Positions 8,744-17,325 are shown, counted from the first letter of the stretch. The stretch is DNA of 64,000 nt from CAZXFH01 sp964640055 (GCA_964640055.1 CAZXFH010000011.1:1-64000), one strand, 5' to 3'. Made by a program: numbers and translations. Notes: generated by a model not told the origin, from the sequence alone.

Positions 8744-9532
8744 TTATCGTTTGAGGTGATTGGTCATGGCTAAAATTTCATCGGCTGTCTTAACGGCTTT
8801 GGAGTTGATTTCATAGGTCCGCTGGGCGACGATCAGATTTACCATTTCCTTGACAACATCCACATTGGACTTTTCTAAATATCCCTGGAGTGTGGAACCA
8901 AAGCCACGGTCGCCGGGTAGGCCATAGGTCGGTTCGCCCGAGGCCTCTGTTTTTTCATATAAATTACCTCCGATAGCACGTAATCCGGCTGGATTCATAA
9001 AAGTAGCGATCTCGATCTGTCCAATCTCTTCCGTTTCGTTCTGACCTTCGATTTTTACCGAAATAACACCATCCTCGCTTATCTTTACGGAAGAGGCCCC
9101 CTCTGGCAGGGCTATTTCGGGATATAAGGTTAACCCGGAAGCAGTGACTACATTACCATTGCCATCCAAGCGAAAGGCACCGTCTCTGGTATAGGTAAAA
9201 GTACCATCGGCGCGCATTACTTGGAAGAACCCGCGCCCATTGATGGCCATATCCAGCGGATTGCCGGTTTCCTTGATCTCCCCTTGTGAAAAGGAGCGAA
9301 AGCTGGAAACCGGTTTATTACCCAATCCAATCTGAATTTCGCCAGGTTTCTCCTTATTATTACGGCGATCAACATCTCCGGATTGCAGGGTTTCATATAG
9401 TAAATCCTGAAAAGCCACGCTATTTTTCTTATAGCCCGTGGTATTGACATTGGCCAGATTATTGGCGATGGTATCTACCTTTAGTTGTTGAGCAGACATG
9501 CCCAGGGCTGCGGTCCGTAAAGAACGTATCAT
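8744..9532 (-). CDS. flgG: Distal rod protein FlgG
   Basis: 262 residues, the exact family size. The N-terminus has TAALGMSAQQLKVDTIANNL followed by ANVNTTGYKK, the centre has NPLDMAINGRGFFQV, and the C-terminus has LEKSNVDVVKEMVNLIVAQR and YEINSKAVKTADEIL. It forms the distal rod crossing the P and L rings. It follows flgF in the operon. Confidence 0.98.
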   Translation of the reverse strand: MIRSLRTAALGMSAQQLKVDTIANNLANVNTTGYKKNSVAFQDLLYETLQSGDVDRRNNKEKPGEIQIGLGNKPVSSFRSFSQGEIKETGNPLDMAINGRGFFQVMRADGTFTYTRDGAFRLDGNGNVVTASGLTLYPEIALPEGASSVKISEDGVISVKIEGQNETEEIGQIEIATFMNPAGLRAIGGNLYEKTEASGEPTYGLPGDRGFGSTLQGYLEKSNVDVVKEMVNLIVAQRTYEINSKAVKTADEILAMTNHLKR

Positions 9533-9549
9533 TTTATCATTCCTCCTTA

Positions 9550-10269
9550 TTATCCTCTGATGCGACTGATGCGATTGGCCGCTTTGCTTAACACCTCGTC
9601 GATCAGCTGCAATGTTTTCTGCGAGCTTTCAAAATTACGGTGTAATTCCAACAGTTGAACCATCTCATCGACCGGATTTACATTTGACTCTTCCAGTCTC
9701 CCCTGAATAATATGGGGTTCTTCAACTGTTGTGGGCCAGGTCCGCTGGTCTTTGGGAATAAAACAAGCATTACCCATTTGACGTAACTCTACCGTGGGCT
9801 CAAAAGTTGATATCTGAAATTTGCCCATCAACTCTCCGTCAGCATAAATTTCACCCTCAGAATTGACATTTAGTTCGCCCGGCTGAATCCCATCGGGTGC
9901 GATATTGATCCACCCGCCTTGACCTAAAACAGCTTTGCCATCCATTGTCCGCAGAAATCCATCCCGGTCAACATTGAAATGCCCATTACGGGTATAAACT
10001 TCTTTGCCCTCTGATTCCACCGTAAAAAATCCGGGGCCGGACAGTGCAAAATCGAGCGGGTTGTCAGTTTGTTCTAACTCTCCCTGTGAAAAATCCTGTA
10101 CACTTTTAATCTGATTATTGCCTTTGTTTTCCGCCTTCATATATTCTGCAAATGCAACATTTTTCTTAAACCCGACGGTATTGGTATTGGCTAAATTATT
10201 GGCCACTATATCATTCTTATTAACTTGGGTCAGCAAAGCATTTTTAAGTTCACTTAGTTTAAAATCCAT
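9550..10269 (-). CDS. flgF: Proximal rod protein FlgF
   Basis: 239 residues of the rod/hook family, N-terminus KNDIVANNLANTNTVGFKKN, centre NPLDFALSGPGFFTVES, C-terminus LEESNVNPVDEMVQLLELHR. It is distinguished from FlgG by divergence and by being first of the FlgF-FlgG pair. It is the first gene of the flgF-to-csrA operon. A good ribosome site (AAAAGGAGAT) precedes the ATG, and a sigma54-type promoter lies 36 bases upstream of it. Confidence 0.93.
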   Translation of the reverse strand: MDFKLSELKNALLTQVNKNDIVANNLANTNTVGFKKNVAFAEYMKAENKGNNQIKSVQDFSQGELEQTDNPLDFALSGPGFFTVESEGKEVYTRNGHFNVDRDGFLRTMDGKAVLGQGGWINIAPDGIQPGELNVNSEGEIYADGELMGKFQISTFEPTVELRQMGNACFIPKDQRTWPTTVEEPHIIQGRLEESNVNPVDEMVQLLELHRNFESSQKTLQLIDEVLSKAANRISRIRG

Positions 10270-10304
10270 TTCAGCTCATCTCCTTTTAATGCTACTACTA
10301 TTTG

Positions 10305-10320
10305 AGCAACAACTTTGCCA
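10305..10320 (-). promoter_or_regulatory. Sigma54-type -24/-12 promoter of the flgF operon
   Basis: On the minus strand the sequence reads TGGCAAAGTTGTTGCT: GG and GC separated by exactly 10 bases, matching the TGGCAC-N5-TTGCW consensus except at the sixth position. Predicted start of transcription is near 10294, 25 bases before the flgF ATG. This is the only one of the flagellar operon promoters here with a canonical -12 GC. Confidence 0.7.
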
Positions 10321-10596
10321 TCTACCCATTAAGTTCCCAAGAAAATTTGACGCCCTACTAAGATATCATCCAATTTATTAATTTTTAACATCTTATGTTA
10401 TTTTTTTGAGGTTTGGATAATCAGCCAGAAATCGTGGCTTTGCCATTAATCTCTGGCTGATCACGGAATTATTTACCCGGTCGGAATTATTTTCTTTATC
10501 AGACCACGATGGTTGCGCTATGCCGGTAAACAGACCTTCGGGCCCTGATAGATCCTGATCAAATGCAAATAAAACTATTTATGATAAAATATGATC
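10321..10596. promoter_or_regulatory. Upstream control region of the flgF operon with repeats
   Basis: No gene is visible. It holds a 10-bp perfect inverted repeat (ATCAGCCAGA at 10420-10429, TCTGGCTGAT at 10452-10461) and an 11-bp direct repeat CGGAATTATTT (10464-10474 and 10482-10492, spaced 18 bases start to start). The direct repeats lie about 170-200 bases upstream of the predicted sigma54 start, where activator sites are expected, and their GGAATTATTT resembles the GGAAATTATTT half of the palindrome found before other flagellar operons. Binding is inference. The inverted repeat has no T-run on either side, so it does not look like a terminator for the upstream kinase gene. Confidence 0.4.
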
Positions 10597-11415
10597 TTAA
10601 TTTATATCGATCATTTTACTTGAATCTAAATAGACAGTGGATTTTGCCGAGCTGACCTTGGCTAACTTTTGCGTCACCTTTTGAATCCGTTTCGCTTCTT
10701 TGAGTATCCCGTGTAATCCTTTTTTCACCTTATCCGCATCACCAGCTTCAAAAGCAATTTCAAGGATTTCAGCAATACCAATTATTGAAGTCAGCGGATT
10801 GTTAATTTCATGATTGACAGTTACAGCTACCTGTCCAATAGTTGCCAGACGTTCTTTTTCGATCAATTTTGCCTGGGTTTCTTTTAATTTCTGTATAGTC
10901 TGCTCCAGCTGACTGTTTTTGGCTGCCAAGGCTTTCTGCAGCTGCATTTTTTCTACAATCATGGAAAGCTGCGAAGCAACAACTTCAAAATTTCCGATAT
11001 CTTCCCGCTTATAATAATTGGCCTGATGGTGGCCAATGTTAAATACACCGATTAAATTTTGTGCGGTCCAAAGCGGCATGGCAACAAAGGAACTGAACCG
11101 CTGATCCATACCGGGGCGCGCCTTTTCCAGGGATTGCAAGATAATCGGTTTTTTTTGTTTACTGATCCAACTGGATATTCCGTTTCCTCGTTCAAAGCCA
11201 ATATCACTGGCTAAATCAACGATCTCCTGGCCTTGACGATAGATCACTTCCAATTTATCTCGCTCGGTATTATACAGGAATAAAGTAGCTGAGTCAAACG
11301 CTACGGTGCGTTTCACCAGGTTAAATATAGCTTCAAAGGTCTCTTTTGAATCCAGACCCTTTTGCAAAATAGTCACGATCTCATTTAAAAAATGGGTGTT
11401 AAATATCTGTTTCAT
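10597..11415 (-). CDS. GAF domain protein with histidine-kinase dimerisation domain but no ATPase domain
   Basis: 272 residues. Residues about 8-160 form a GAF domain (SATLFLYNTERDKLEVIYRQ, SSWISKQKKPIILQ). A coiled coil covers about 160-190 and an H-box VTVNHEINNPLT (His202) starts a HisKA-like helical hairpin. The protein ends about 70 residues later without any N, G1 or G2 box, so it cannot bind ATP by itself. It follows a complete PAS histidine kinase by five bases and could be its phosphorylation partner, a sensor adaptor, or a truncated kinase. It is the last gene of the fliL-fliA operon. Confidence 0.75.
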   Translation of the reverse strand: MKQIFNTHFLNEIVTILQKGLDSKETFEAIFNLVKRTVAFDSATLFLYNTERDKLEVIYRQGQEIVDLASDIGFERGNGISSWISKQKKPIILQSLEKARPGMDQRFSSFVAMPLWTAQNLIGVFNIGHHQANYYKREDIGNFEVVASQLSMIVEKMQLQKALAAKNSQLEQTIQKLKETQAKLIEKERLATIGQVAVTVNHEINNPLTSIIGIAEILEIAFEAGDADKVKKGLHGILKEAKRIQKVTQKLAKVSSAKSTVYLDSSKMIDIN

Positions 11416-11420
11416 AATCC

Positions 11421-12635
11421 TTACTTCGCATTTAGTAGTTGGATCAAATTCATTAATTGGGTCTTTTCATCTTCCTTTGTGATGGGAATTCTTAACACAA
11501 ACTTGGCGCCCCGGTCTTTTTTCCTCTCGACTTTGATATCACCCCCGAGCGATGCAATCACATTTTTCGAAATGGTCAATCCAATGCCCGAATGATTATC
11601 CACTTCCCGGGTTGTAAAAAAGGGTTCGAAAATTTTATCCCTGATCTCCGGCTCGATGCCTTCGGCATTGTCTTCAATCTGCACTTCTACCCATTTATTT
11701 TCCATTGACCTGACCTGAACAGTAATCAATTTTTCATAATCCTCAGTTTCCGCCAAGGCGGTAAAGGCATCAATGGAATTCTTGATGATATTGACGAAAA
11801 CTTGCTCGACTAATAGCCGGTTGGTCAAGACAAAGGGTAATTTTTCCGGTTTATTGACGGAAAGGGTGATCCCCACATCATTAAGTTCGTAAACAATCAG
11901 TTTACGGGTAGCCTCGATGACTTCGCCGATATCTACCATGGAAATCATCTCATCTTCAGTCTGATGGGCATAAGACCGAATGTTTTGAATACTATCTTCC
12001 ATGCGTTCAATCAATTGATTTAATTGATTGACGTCGGCATTGATCTTATCCCGTTTGATGGTCCCACTAGATAACTGAGAGGAAATTAGCTCCAAGCGCA
12101 TTTTCAGCGCGCCCAAGGGCTGGGTTAATTCATGGATCAGCCCTACGGATAATTCACCCAACATCCGCAGACGATCACGGGAAATTGAAATAGTCTGTTG
12201 CCGTTTTAATTCCGCTTCCAATTGCTTCCATTGTGTGATATCCTTGGCCGTGATAATGATATAAGTTTGTTTTTCTTTTTCATCAATAACACTAAAATTC
12301 AGCATAACGGGAACAATGTGCTCCTTGTTGATAAAAACCGCCTCAATATTCTCAAAAATACCTTCATTAAAACGCTCAATAATGTGATCCAGCTTGGAAG
12401 TCCCTTCCGGCTTGGTTTCCTGGGATTCAAACCAACCATCCATGATGAATTGATCAATACATTGTCCGATTAAATCCGCTTGCTCCAACTGCAATAATTT
12501 TAAGGCACTGGTATTGGCATATTCCACTTTTCCATTGGAATTCAGTATAAAAATAGCATCCGAAATACTTTCTAAAATGGTGACAGTTGTCAGATAATCC
12601 TTTATTTTAGGTGGTTCACTCCGTTTAGATTCCAT
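11421..12635 (-). CDS. PAS-domain sensor histidine kinase (candidate FlgS-like kinase of the flagellar regulon)
   Basis: 404 residues. PAS domain at about 18-140 (ISDAIFILNSNGKVEYANTS), HisKA with GLIHELTQPLGALK (His168), then HATPase_c with N-box FVNIIKNSIDAF, G1 DNAEGIEPEIRDKIFEPFF (Ala replaces the first Gly) and G2 GIGLTISKNV. No membrane segment, so it senses a cytosolic signal. Its place in a flagellar operon recalls FlgS of epsilonproteobacteria, which phosphorylates the sigma54 activator FlgR. The activator encoded at 40682-42049 is the obvious candidate partner; that pairing is inference. Confidence 0.85.
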   Translation of the reverse strand: MESKRSEPPKIKDYLTTVTILESISDAIFILNSNGKVEYANTSALKLLQLEQADLIGQCIDQFIMDGWFESQETKPEGTSKLDHIIERFNEGIFENIEAVFINKEHIVPVMLNFSVIDEKEKQTYIIITAKDITQWKQLEAELKRQQTISISRDRLRMLGELSVGLIHELTQPLGALKMRLELISSQLSSGTIKRDKINADVNQLNQLIERMEDSIQNIRSYAHQTEDEMISMVDIGEVIEATRKLIVYELNDVGITLSVNKPEKLPFVLTNRLLVEQVFVNIIKNSIDAFTALAETEDYEKLITVQVRSMENKWVEVQIEDNAEGIEPEIRDKIFEPFFTTREVDNHSGIGLTISKNVIASLGGDIKVERKKDRGAKFVLRIPITKEDEKTQLMNLIQLLNAK

Positions 12636-12651
12636 TTATTCCTTTCTAGAA

Positions 12652-12966
12652 TCAATGAACAATAATATTGGTATGGTGATCCGAACTATGATCCTCTATC
12701 CTTTCCGTGGGATGATACAGATCAAAAACAATACGAGGGTTAATTTCCAATACTTTTAACTCTACCTCTTCATGAACATTCAATTTGTGCTTACTTTCAG
12801 TATAAATGTTATATCCCCAGATGCGTACCAGATACTTGTCATCACCAAATCTTTCCAGCACCCGCCCCTTTAAGACCATGCCTTGCTCTAAGCGCCGGGT
12901 TAAATCCTGTAGATCATTTTTGACACTATAGGGAAACAGATAAGCGACCTGGCTGTCATTTGGCAT
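12652..12966 (-). CDS. Unknown small protein of the flagellar operon
   Basis: 104 residues from the internal ATG preceded by AAAGGAAAATTTA; an earlier ATG seven codons upstream is possible. The stretch GMVLKGRVLERFGDDKYLVR through VHEEVELKVLEI looks like a small beta-barrel resembling those in hook-length control or translation-factor-like proteins, but no family is assigned. It overlaps the preceding gene by 11 bases and precedes the PAS kinase, so it is expressed with the export/sigma28 genes. Confidence 0.6.
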   Translation of the reverse strand: MPNDSQVAYLFPYSVKNDLQDLTRRLEQGMVLKGRVLERFGDDKYLVRIWGYNIYTESKHKLNVHEEVELKVLEINPRIVFDLYHPTERIEDHSSDHHTNIIVH

Positions 12967-13915
12967 TAAATTTTCCTTTATTAACATTATAATATAAGGC
13001 AGCTTCTTCGTAAGTTAAACCCTTCTTTTTCATTATTTTTTGTATTTCTGATCTCTTTTTATCGACTTTATCATCAGTTGACTCAATATTTTCTATTTTT
13101 TTAGATTGATCCTGAGGCTGGTCAGGTTCACTCGCGGTTAGTTTTCCGTTTTTAACCGTAGATGGAGGGGTTTTTACCTGTTTAGCAGACTTTTTCAAAT
13201 TATCCAAATAGGGCTTTAAGATATTACGTCCGGAATAAATATATATTATTAAAAGCGCAGCTCCGGCTAGTATGAAAAGCATGAGAACAATAAACAAGGC
13301 TGTCTGTATAGCCCTGGACAAGGTATTCCGCCAATTCAGACGGCTCTCTTTTTCTGATAGCTGTTCAGGAATGGGATCTGCTTGGGTAGCTGTTTGCGGG
13401 ATTATTTTTTCTTGAGGTTTTTCTTTAGGCACAATTTCCGGGACCTTTTCTCTCTTCCGGACAGGGGTGGCATAGGATTCCGGATAATAGATCTCAAAAT
13501 AATATTGTTTATTGCGAAAAGAATAATGTTGTGTCAGGTAATTAAAAGGCTGAGTTGCAACAACCAACTTTAGTGTTTTGGGTGCCGGATATGAGGTGAT
13601 GATTCTCAAAGGATATTGTGCGGTGCTATCATGAATGATTTGTTTCTTATCCTCTTCAATATTTACCAGATTAAAGATTACTTCAATCCGGCCCGCAGCT
13701 GTATCCTGGACCAGGGTAGGCCTTATTAAAGATGCTTGCCTTATGATACTATCTGTAAAATGTACTTTCATCCGATGATATGCCGGTAAATTTTGTGTTT
13801 CTACTTCGATCTGGACCGGATGATTAGCCGCTTTGACTTTAATGATAACACTAATTAACAGGAGTATCAATATAAAAATTTTAGGAAAGGAATTTTTTAT
13901 CTTATGCTTTTTCAT
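12956..13915 (-). CDS. Unknown periplasm-facing membrane protein of the flagellar operon
   Basis: 319 residues from the ATG chosen because it gives a clean signal peptide (KKHKIKNSF then a hydrophobic run, cleavage near VKAANHP); a TTG 15 codons upstream extends the frame. A beta-rich domain follows (about 30-150), then a proline/glutamate linker, one membrane segment near residues 205-225 and a charged cytosolic tail ending in EIQKIMKKKGLTYEEAALYY. AGGAG lies 17 or more bases before this ATG, so the true start is uncertain. The first domain is loosely like an AMIN-type domain, but this is not firm. Function unknown; the arrangement would suit a protein linking periplasm and cytosolic flagellar parts. 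Confidence 0.6.
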   Translation of the reverse strand: MKKHKIKNSFPKIFILILLLISVIIKVKAANHPVQIEVETQNLPAYHRMKVHFTDSIIRQASLIRPTLVQDTAAGRIEVIFNLVNIEEDKKQIIHDSTAQYPLRIITSYPAPKTLKLVVATQPFNYLTQHYSFRNKQYYFEIYYPESYATPVRKREKVPEIVPKEKPQEKIIPQTATQADPIPEQLSEKESRLNWRNTLSRAIQTALFIVLMLFILAGAALLIIYIYSGRNILKPYLDNLKKSAKQVKTPPSTVKNGKLTASEPDQPQDQSKKIENIESTDDKVDKKRSEIQKIMKKKGLTYEEAALYYNVNKGKFNAK

Positions 13916-13952
13916 TATTTCGTTAATATCCGCTCTCCTACTTACACTTAAA

Positions 13953-14231
13953 TTATTCAATTACTATATCAATTTTACTGCCCTTTTGTTGCGAGGGATC
14001 TTTGCGGTTTTCCGCACTGGGTATTATGTTGGGCTGGTTATCATCCCATTTTTTTCCACCGGTTAGCTCTACGGAATCCTTTCTTTTCTGTTTTTGAGCG
14101 GCTTTCTTTTTTTTCTTTTTCTTTTTCTCCTTTTCCTCTTTATTATCCGGTGTATCCCGGTCCACCTTGCGGATTGAATGTATTGAACTCATGGGATTCA
14201 GATCGCTATTTCCAACCTCTTCATAAGCCAT
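13953..14231 (-). CDS. Unknown small lysine-rich protein after fliA
   Basis: 92 residues. A short conserved-looking head (SSIHSIRKVDRD), a run rich in Lys/Glu (residues about 32-52, with eight consecutive Lys) and a tail ending in KIDIVIE. No recognised domain. It follows fliA by 19 bases. It does not resemble FlgM, the anti-sigma factor one might hope to find here. The long A-rich tracts of the coding strand make it prone to slippage, so the reading frame should be trusted only moderately. Confidence 0.5.
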   Translation of the reverse strand: MAYEEVGNSDLNPMSSIHSIRKVDRDTPDNKEEKEKKKKKKKKAAQKQKRKDSVELTGGKKWDDNQPNIIPSAENRKDPSQQKGSKIDIVIE

Positions 14232-14250
14232 ATATGAAGGTCATCCTGTT

Positions 14251-15027
14251 CTACTTATCAGCTAGCTTTTTTCTTAAGCTTTTTAAAGTTTCACTCATAA
14301 TCTGGGACACACGGGATTCGCTGATCCCCAGCACCTGACCAATATCATTCAGTGTTAATTCCTCGTAATAATAGAGTGCCAGGATAATGCGTTCTCTTTC
14401 CGGCAAGGTTTTAATATAGTATTTCAGTCGCTCCTTAATGCTTTCTTTTTGAAAGGTAACATCCGGTGATTCCTGGTCTTTATCGGCAATTACTTCCTTT
14501 CTGGTTAATCCATCACCTGTTTCATCTCCGTCAACTTTATCATCAATGGATAGCGTAAATCCCAGATTCATTAAGTTTTGGATACGGTAGTAATCTTGCA
14601 GGGATATGCTGGCTTCTTTACAAATTTCCTGGATAACCGGTTCACGTCCCAATCTTACCCGCAGCTGATCATTGGCATGTCGTACTTTATTGATATCCTG
14701 AATCTGTTTGCGACTGAAAACACCGTACTTTCGCAGGGCATCCAATATTTCACCATGAACCCGTTTATAGGCAAAGGTTTTAAAGCTGACCCCTTTTTGC
14801 GGATCATAGCGTTCGATCGCATCCAATAAACCGATAATACCGAACTGATTCAAATCTTTTCGCTTAAGCAAGATGGTTTCCGGAACCTTGATACGCCCGA
14901 TAATATATTTAACCAATGCGAGATACTTTTTGATAATTTTTTCTTTTAAATCCAGGCTTCTGGTCTGCAGGTATTCCGCTATCATTTGATCCCCTTGCTG
15001 AACACTTGCTCTGACCTTCTCAGTCAT
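14251..15027 (-). CDS. fliA: RNA polymerase sigma factor for flagellar operons (sigma28, FliA)
   Basis: 258 residues of the FliA/WhiG group. Region 2 (LALVKYIIGRI, FGIIGLLDAIERYDPQKGVS then FKTFAYKRVHGEILDALRK), region 3 (SLQDYYRIQNLMN) and region 4 (LPERERIILALYYYEELTLN then DIGQVLGISESRVSQIMSE) are all present. It directs RNA polymerase to late flagellar genes such as flagellin and MCPs. It lies downstream of flhG in the export-gate operon, implying that it is made after the sigma54-type promoter of fliL fires. No convincing sigma28 promoter was found inside the window, so its targets are probably elsewhere. Confidence 0.97.
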   Translation of the reverse strand: MTEKVRASVQQGDQMIAEYLQTRSLDLKEKIIKKYLALVKYIIGRIKVPETILLKRKDLNQFGIIGLLDAIERYDPQKGVSFKTFAYKRVHGEILDALRKYGVFSRKQIQDINKVRHANDQLRVRLGREPVIQEICKEASISLQDYYRIQNLMNLGFTLSIDDKVDGDETGDGLTRKEVIADKDQESPDVTFQKESIKERLKYYIKTLPERERIILALYYYEELTLNDIGQVLGISESRVSQIMSETLKSLRKKLADK

Positions 15028-15029
15028 CT

Positions 15030-15275
15030 TTATACCTCATTTTTGGCTTCTTCTTGAGCAGTTTGTGTCTGCTCCGATTCTCTTTGACTGTGTTTCTCAC
15101 CCATAACAACCACCAATCTTAACAGATGACCCGCAATGGAAAAAGTGAACAGAACACCTAAGAAAACCAAAGCACTGCGCACAAATCCGGTAAATATGGA
15201 TATGCCACCAATGATACAAAGCACAAAGGTTAAAACAGCCAGAAATAAAGCAAAAGTATAAATCATTTTACTCAT
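15030..15275 (-). CDS. Small two-helix membrane protein between flhG and fliA
   Basis: 81 residues with two hydrophobic segments (about 5-28 and 32-56) and a charged Glu/Gln-rich C-terminal tail. Small membrane proteins of this kind occur between flhG and fliA in several phyla, but I do not recognise a named family. It overlaps flhG by four bases (ATGA), indicating translational coupling. Function unknown. Confidence 0.65.
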   Translation of the reverse strand: MSKMIYTFALFLAVLTFVLCIIGGISIFTGFVRSALVFLGVLFTFSIAGHLLRLVVVMGEKHSQRESEQTQTAQEEAKNEV

Positions 15276-16147
15276 TTCTCTACTCCCAGGGCAACATTAC
15301 GATTGGAAATAAATCTTTGGAAAAAACTGTTTTGACTTTTTTGAACATCACTGGGCAAACTATATAGATTTTTGGTAATTATCTTGATAGTACGGGCAGC
15401 ATCAGAAGTGGGATGCTCCAAAAGCAATGCCTTTTGCTGACGGATAGTTTTTTTTATTAAAACAGCCTCAAGCAAAGACCCGCCGTAGGCAATATTACTA
15501 TTACAAAAACGCTCGACCATTAATCGCATTTTACGAAAAATAGACTCACCCTCTTCTATATCACTGACCATATTGGCAACAAATAGAAAGGGCATGGCTG
15601 GTTTATACATTTTTACAATTTTAATCATGCCATAGGCATCGGCAATCGAGGCCGGATCGCGGGTCACGGCAATGAGTACCTTATCGGCTCCTAATACAAA
15701 GGGTAATACATTCCGGGATAATCCAGCCCCTGAATCAACAATGATAAAATCATATTCTCTTTTGGACTTTGCAAATGATTGGTTTAATTGGCGTACAATT
15801 TCATTTTCAGCTTCCAATAAGTCCACAACTGCCGATGAAGCCGGCAGAATATCGATATCGCCCGGTCCTTTACAGATCACCTGATCGATTTCTTTTCCCT
15901 CTTGAACGACATCGGAAATCGTAAATTTAGGGCGTAGGCCTAAAAACAGGTCTATGTTCCCCAGATGCATATCTGCATCGAATAATAATACCCTTTTTTT
16001 CATTTGTCTCAGCGCAATTGCAATATTAACACTTAGATTTGTCTTCCCTACACCACCTTTACCACTGGTTATGGTAAAAACTTGGGGGCCTTTTTGCTCC
16101 TTTTCCGGATTTGAGAGCTTAAATACATTGTTGTGAATCTTTTGCAT
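15272..16147 (-). CDS. flhG: MinD-like ATPase FlhG (flagellar number regulator)
   Basis: 291 residues. Deviant Walker A TSGKGGVGKTNLSVNIA near residue 27, switch segment LLFDADMHLGNIDLFLGL, and IIVDSGAGLSRNVLPF, as in the ParA/MinD class. FlhG controls flagellar number and acts on FlhF. The N-terminal helix that normally carries DQAxxLR and stimulates FlhF is not recognisable in the short leader MQKIHNNVFKLSNP. It overlaps flhF at the stop/start. Confidence 0.93.
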   Translation of the reverse strand: MQKIHNNVFKLSNPEKEQKGPQVFTITSGKGGVGKTNLSVNIAIALRQMKKRVLLFDADMHLGNIDLFLGLRPKFTISDVVQEGKEIDQVICKGPGDIDILPASSAVVDLLEAENEIVRQLNQSFAKSKREYDFIIVDSGAGLSRNVLPFVLGADKVLIAVTRDPASIADAYGMIKIVKMYKPAMPFLFVANMVSDIEEGESIFRKMRLMVERFCNSNIAYGGSLLEAVLIKKTIRQQKALLLEHPTSDAARTIKIITKNLYSLPSDVQKSQNSFFQRFISNRNVALGVEK

Positions 16148-17325
16148 TAATGAGCTCCTTTAATTCCTGATTCAATACGCTGCCAAATGACCTCTTTAAA
16201 GTCCTTACGAATATGATCGGGAACAGACTGCCCTTCACAGATTGCCACGATGGGCAGCTGGATTCGGTTTATCACGGAAATGATTTTTCCTATTCTCGGG
16301 GTTTCATCCAATTTAGTTATGATTATTCCGTTAATATCCAACATGCTATAGTGCCTGTATAAATATTCCGCGTCCTTTACATCCCGCGTTGCATCAATAA
16401 CTAAAAATGTTTCTAAACTTTCAATCTGACCCAAGGTTTGATAAAGCTGCTTAACCGCCCTTCGCGAGGCATGCATAGCTGGGGTATCGAATAACAACAC
16501 CTCTTCCCGGGTGTATTTACCCAGTGCACTGAGAAGGCGGCCATTTTCATTAATAAAATCAACCTTTATCCCGGTCAGGCTTGAGAATTTGTTTAAAATA
16601 TTTTCCGTAGCCATGCCATAGTTATCAGTTGAAATGATTCGTTTCTTTTTTTGTCCGAAAAATTCCGGATGGGTCGCCAACTTCATCATGGTCCTGGTTT
16701 TACCGCAACCTGAAGGGCCCACCAAGGCGATTGGCTTTGGTTTATTTAAATTCCCCAAAGTGATATGATAGGGATTGAATAGTGGCAGGACATGACGCCG
16801 GATTTCTTGTAAAATCCTATGCATACCTATCTGTCCATAAGAATTCAATTTTGTGTAGGTTTTCTGGATAAGTTCACGTCCCTCTTTATTGGCCACACCA
16901 ATCTGCTCCAGACGCTCGTAGGCAGCAATATAAACCTGTGGATATTTTGGAAAATAACATTTCTTGATGTACTCATTCAAGCGGGAGAGTTCATCTGTCA
17001 GAAACTTGGCTTCATCCGCTAAAAAATTATAGGTATTGTTCTGTCTGACATCTCTGTCCTCTTTTGACCGAGTTTTTGATTCTCTTAATGATAATTGCTC
17101 TGCTTGAGATTGATCTTTAAGATTGGCTCGCAGGGAAGCGGTCTGATTTTTTGGACCTTCTGAGTCATCCACAACACTTATCTGAATTAGGTTTTTTACA
17201 CCCGGTAGCAGATTGGAGGACCCTATTTTTTGAGACTCAAGGATGGCCACTTCCTCACCCAGTTCGGCTTTGGCATTCTGCACGGCATCTTGAAAAGACA
17301 GTCCGATATAATTTTTAATTTTCAT
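16147..17325 (-). CDS. flhF: SRP-type GTPase FlhF (flagellar placement)
   Basis: 392 residues. N-terminal segment MKIKNYIGLSFQDAVQNAKA with ELGEEVAIL is the usual FlhF B-domain start, a variable linker follows, and the NG domain starts near 195. G1 reads GPSGCGKTRT (203-212), the G2 region TDNYGMATENI (usually DTYRIGA), G3 DTPAM (280-284, usually DTAGR) and G4 TKLDE (337-341). FlhF recruits the first basal-body parts to the pole. G2 and G3 are substantially diverged, so GTP hydrolysis may be altered. The gene overlaps flhA by 11 bases. Confidence 0.92.
   Translation of the reverse strand: MKIKNYIGLSFQDAVQNAKAELGEEVAILESQKIGSSNLLPGVKNLIQISVVDDSEGPKNQTASLRANLKDQSQAEQLSLRESKTRSKEDRDVRQNNTYNFLADEAKFLTDELSRLNEYIKKCYFPKYPQVYIAAYERLEQIGVANKEGRELIQKTYTKLNSYGQIGMHRILQEIRRHVLPLFNPYHITLGNLNKPKPIALVGPSGCGKTRTMMKLATHPEFFGQKKKRIISTDNYGMATENILNKFSSLTGIKVDFINENGRLLSALGKYTREEVLLFDTPAMHASRRAVKQLYQTLGQIESLETFLVIDATRDVKDAEYLYRHYSMLDINGIIITKLDETPRIGKIISVINRIQLPIVAICEGQSVPDHIRKDFKEVIWQRIESGIKGAH

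Noticed and set aside
10420..10461. Intrinsic terminator after the GAF-HisKA gene
   Set aside because: Good 10-bp stem but a 22-base loop and no T-run downstream on the minus strand.
13915..13960. ATT or TTG start for the signal-anchored unknown, suggested by AGGAG just upstream
   Set aside because: The ATG at 13915 gives a better signal peptide; the alternative is noted but not adopted.
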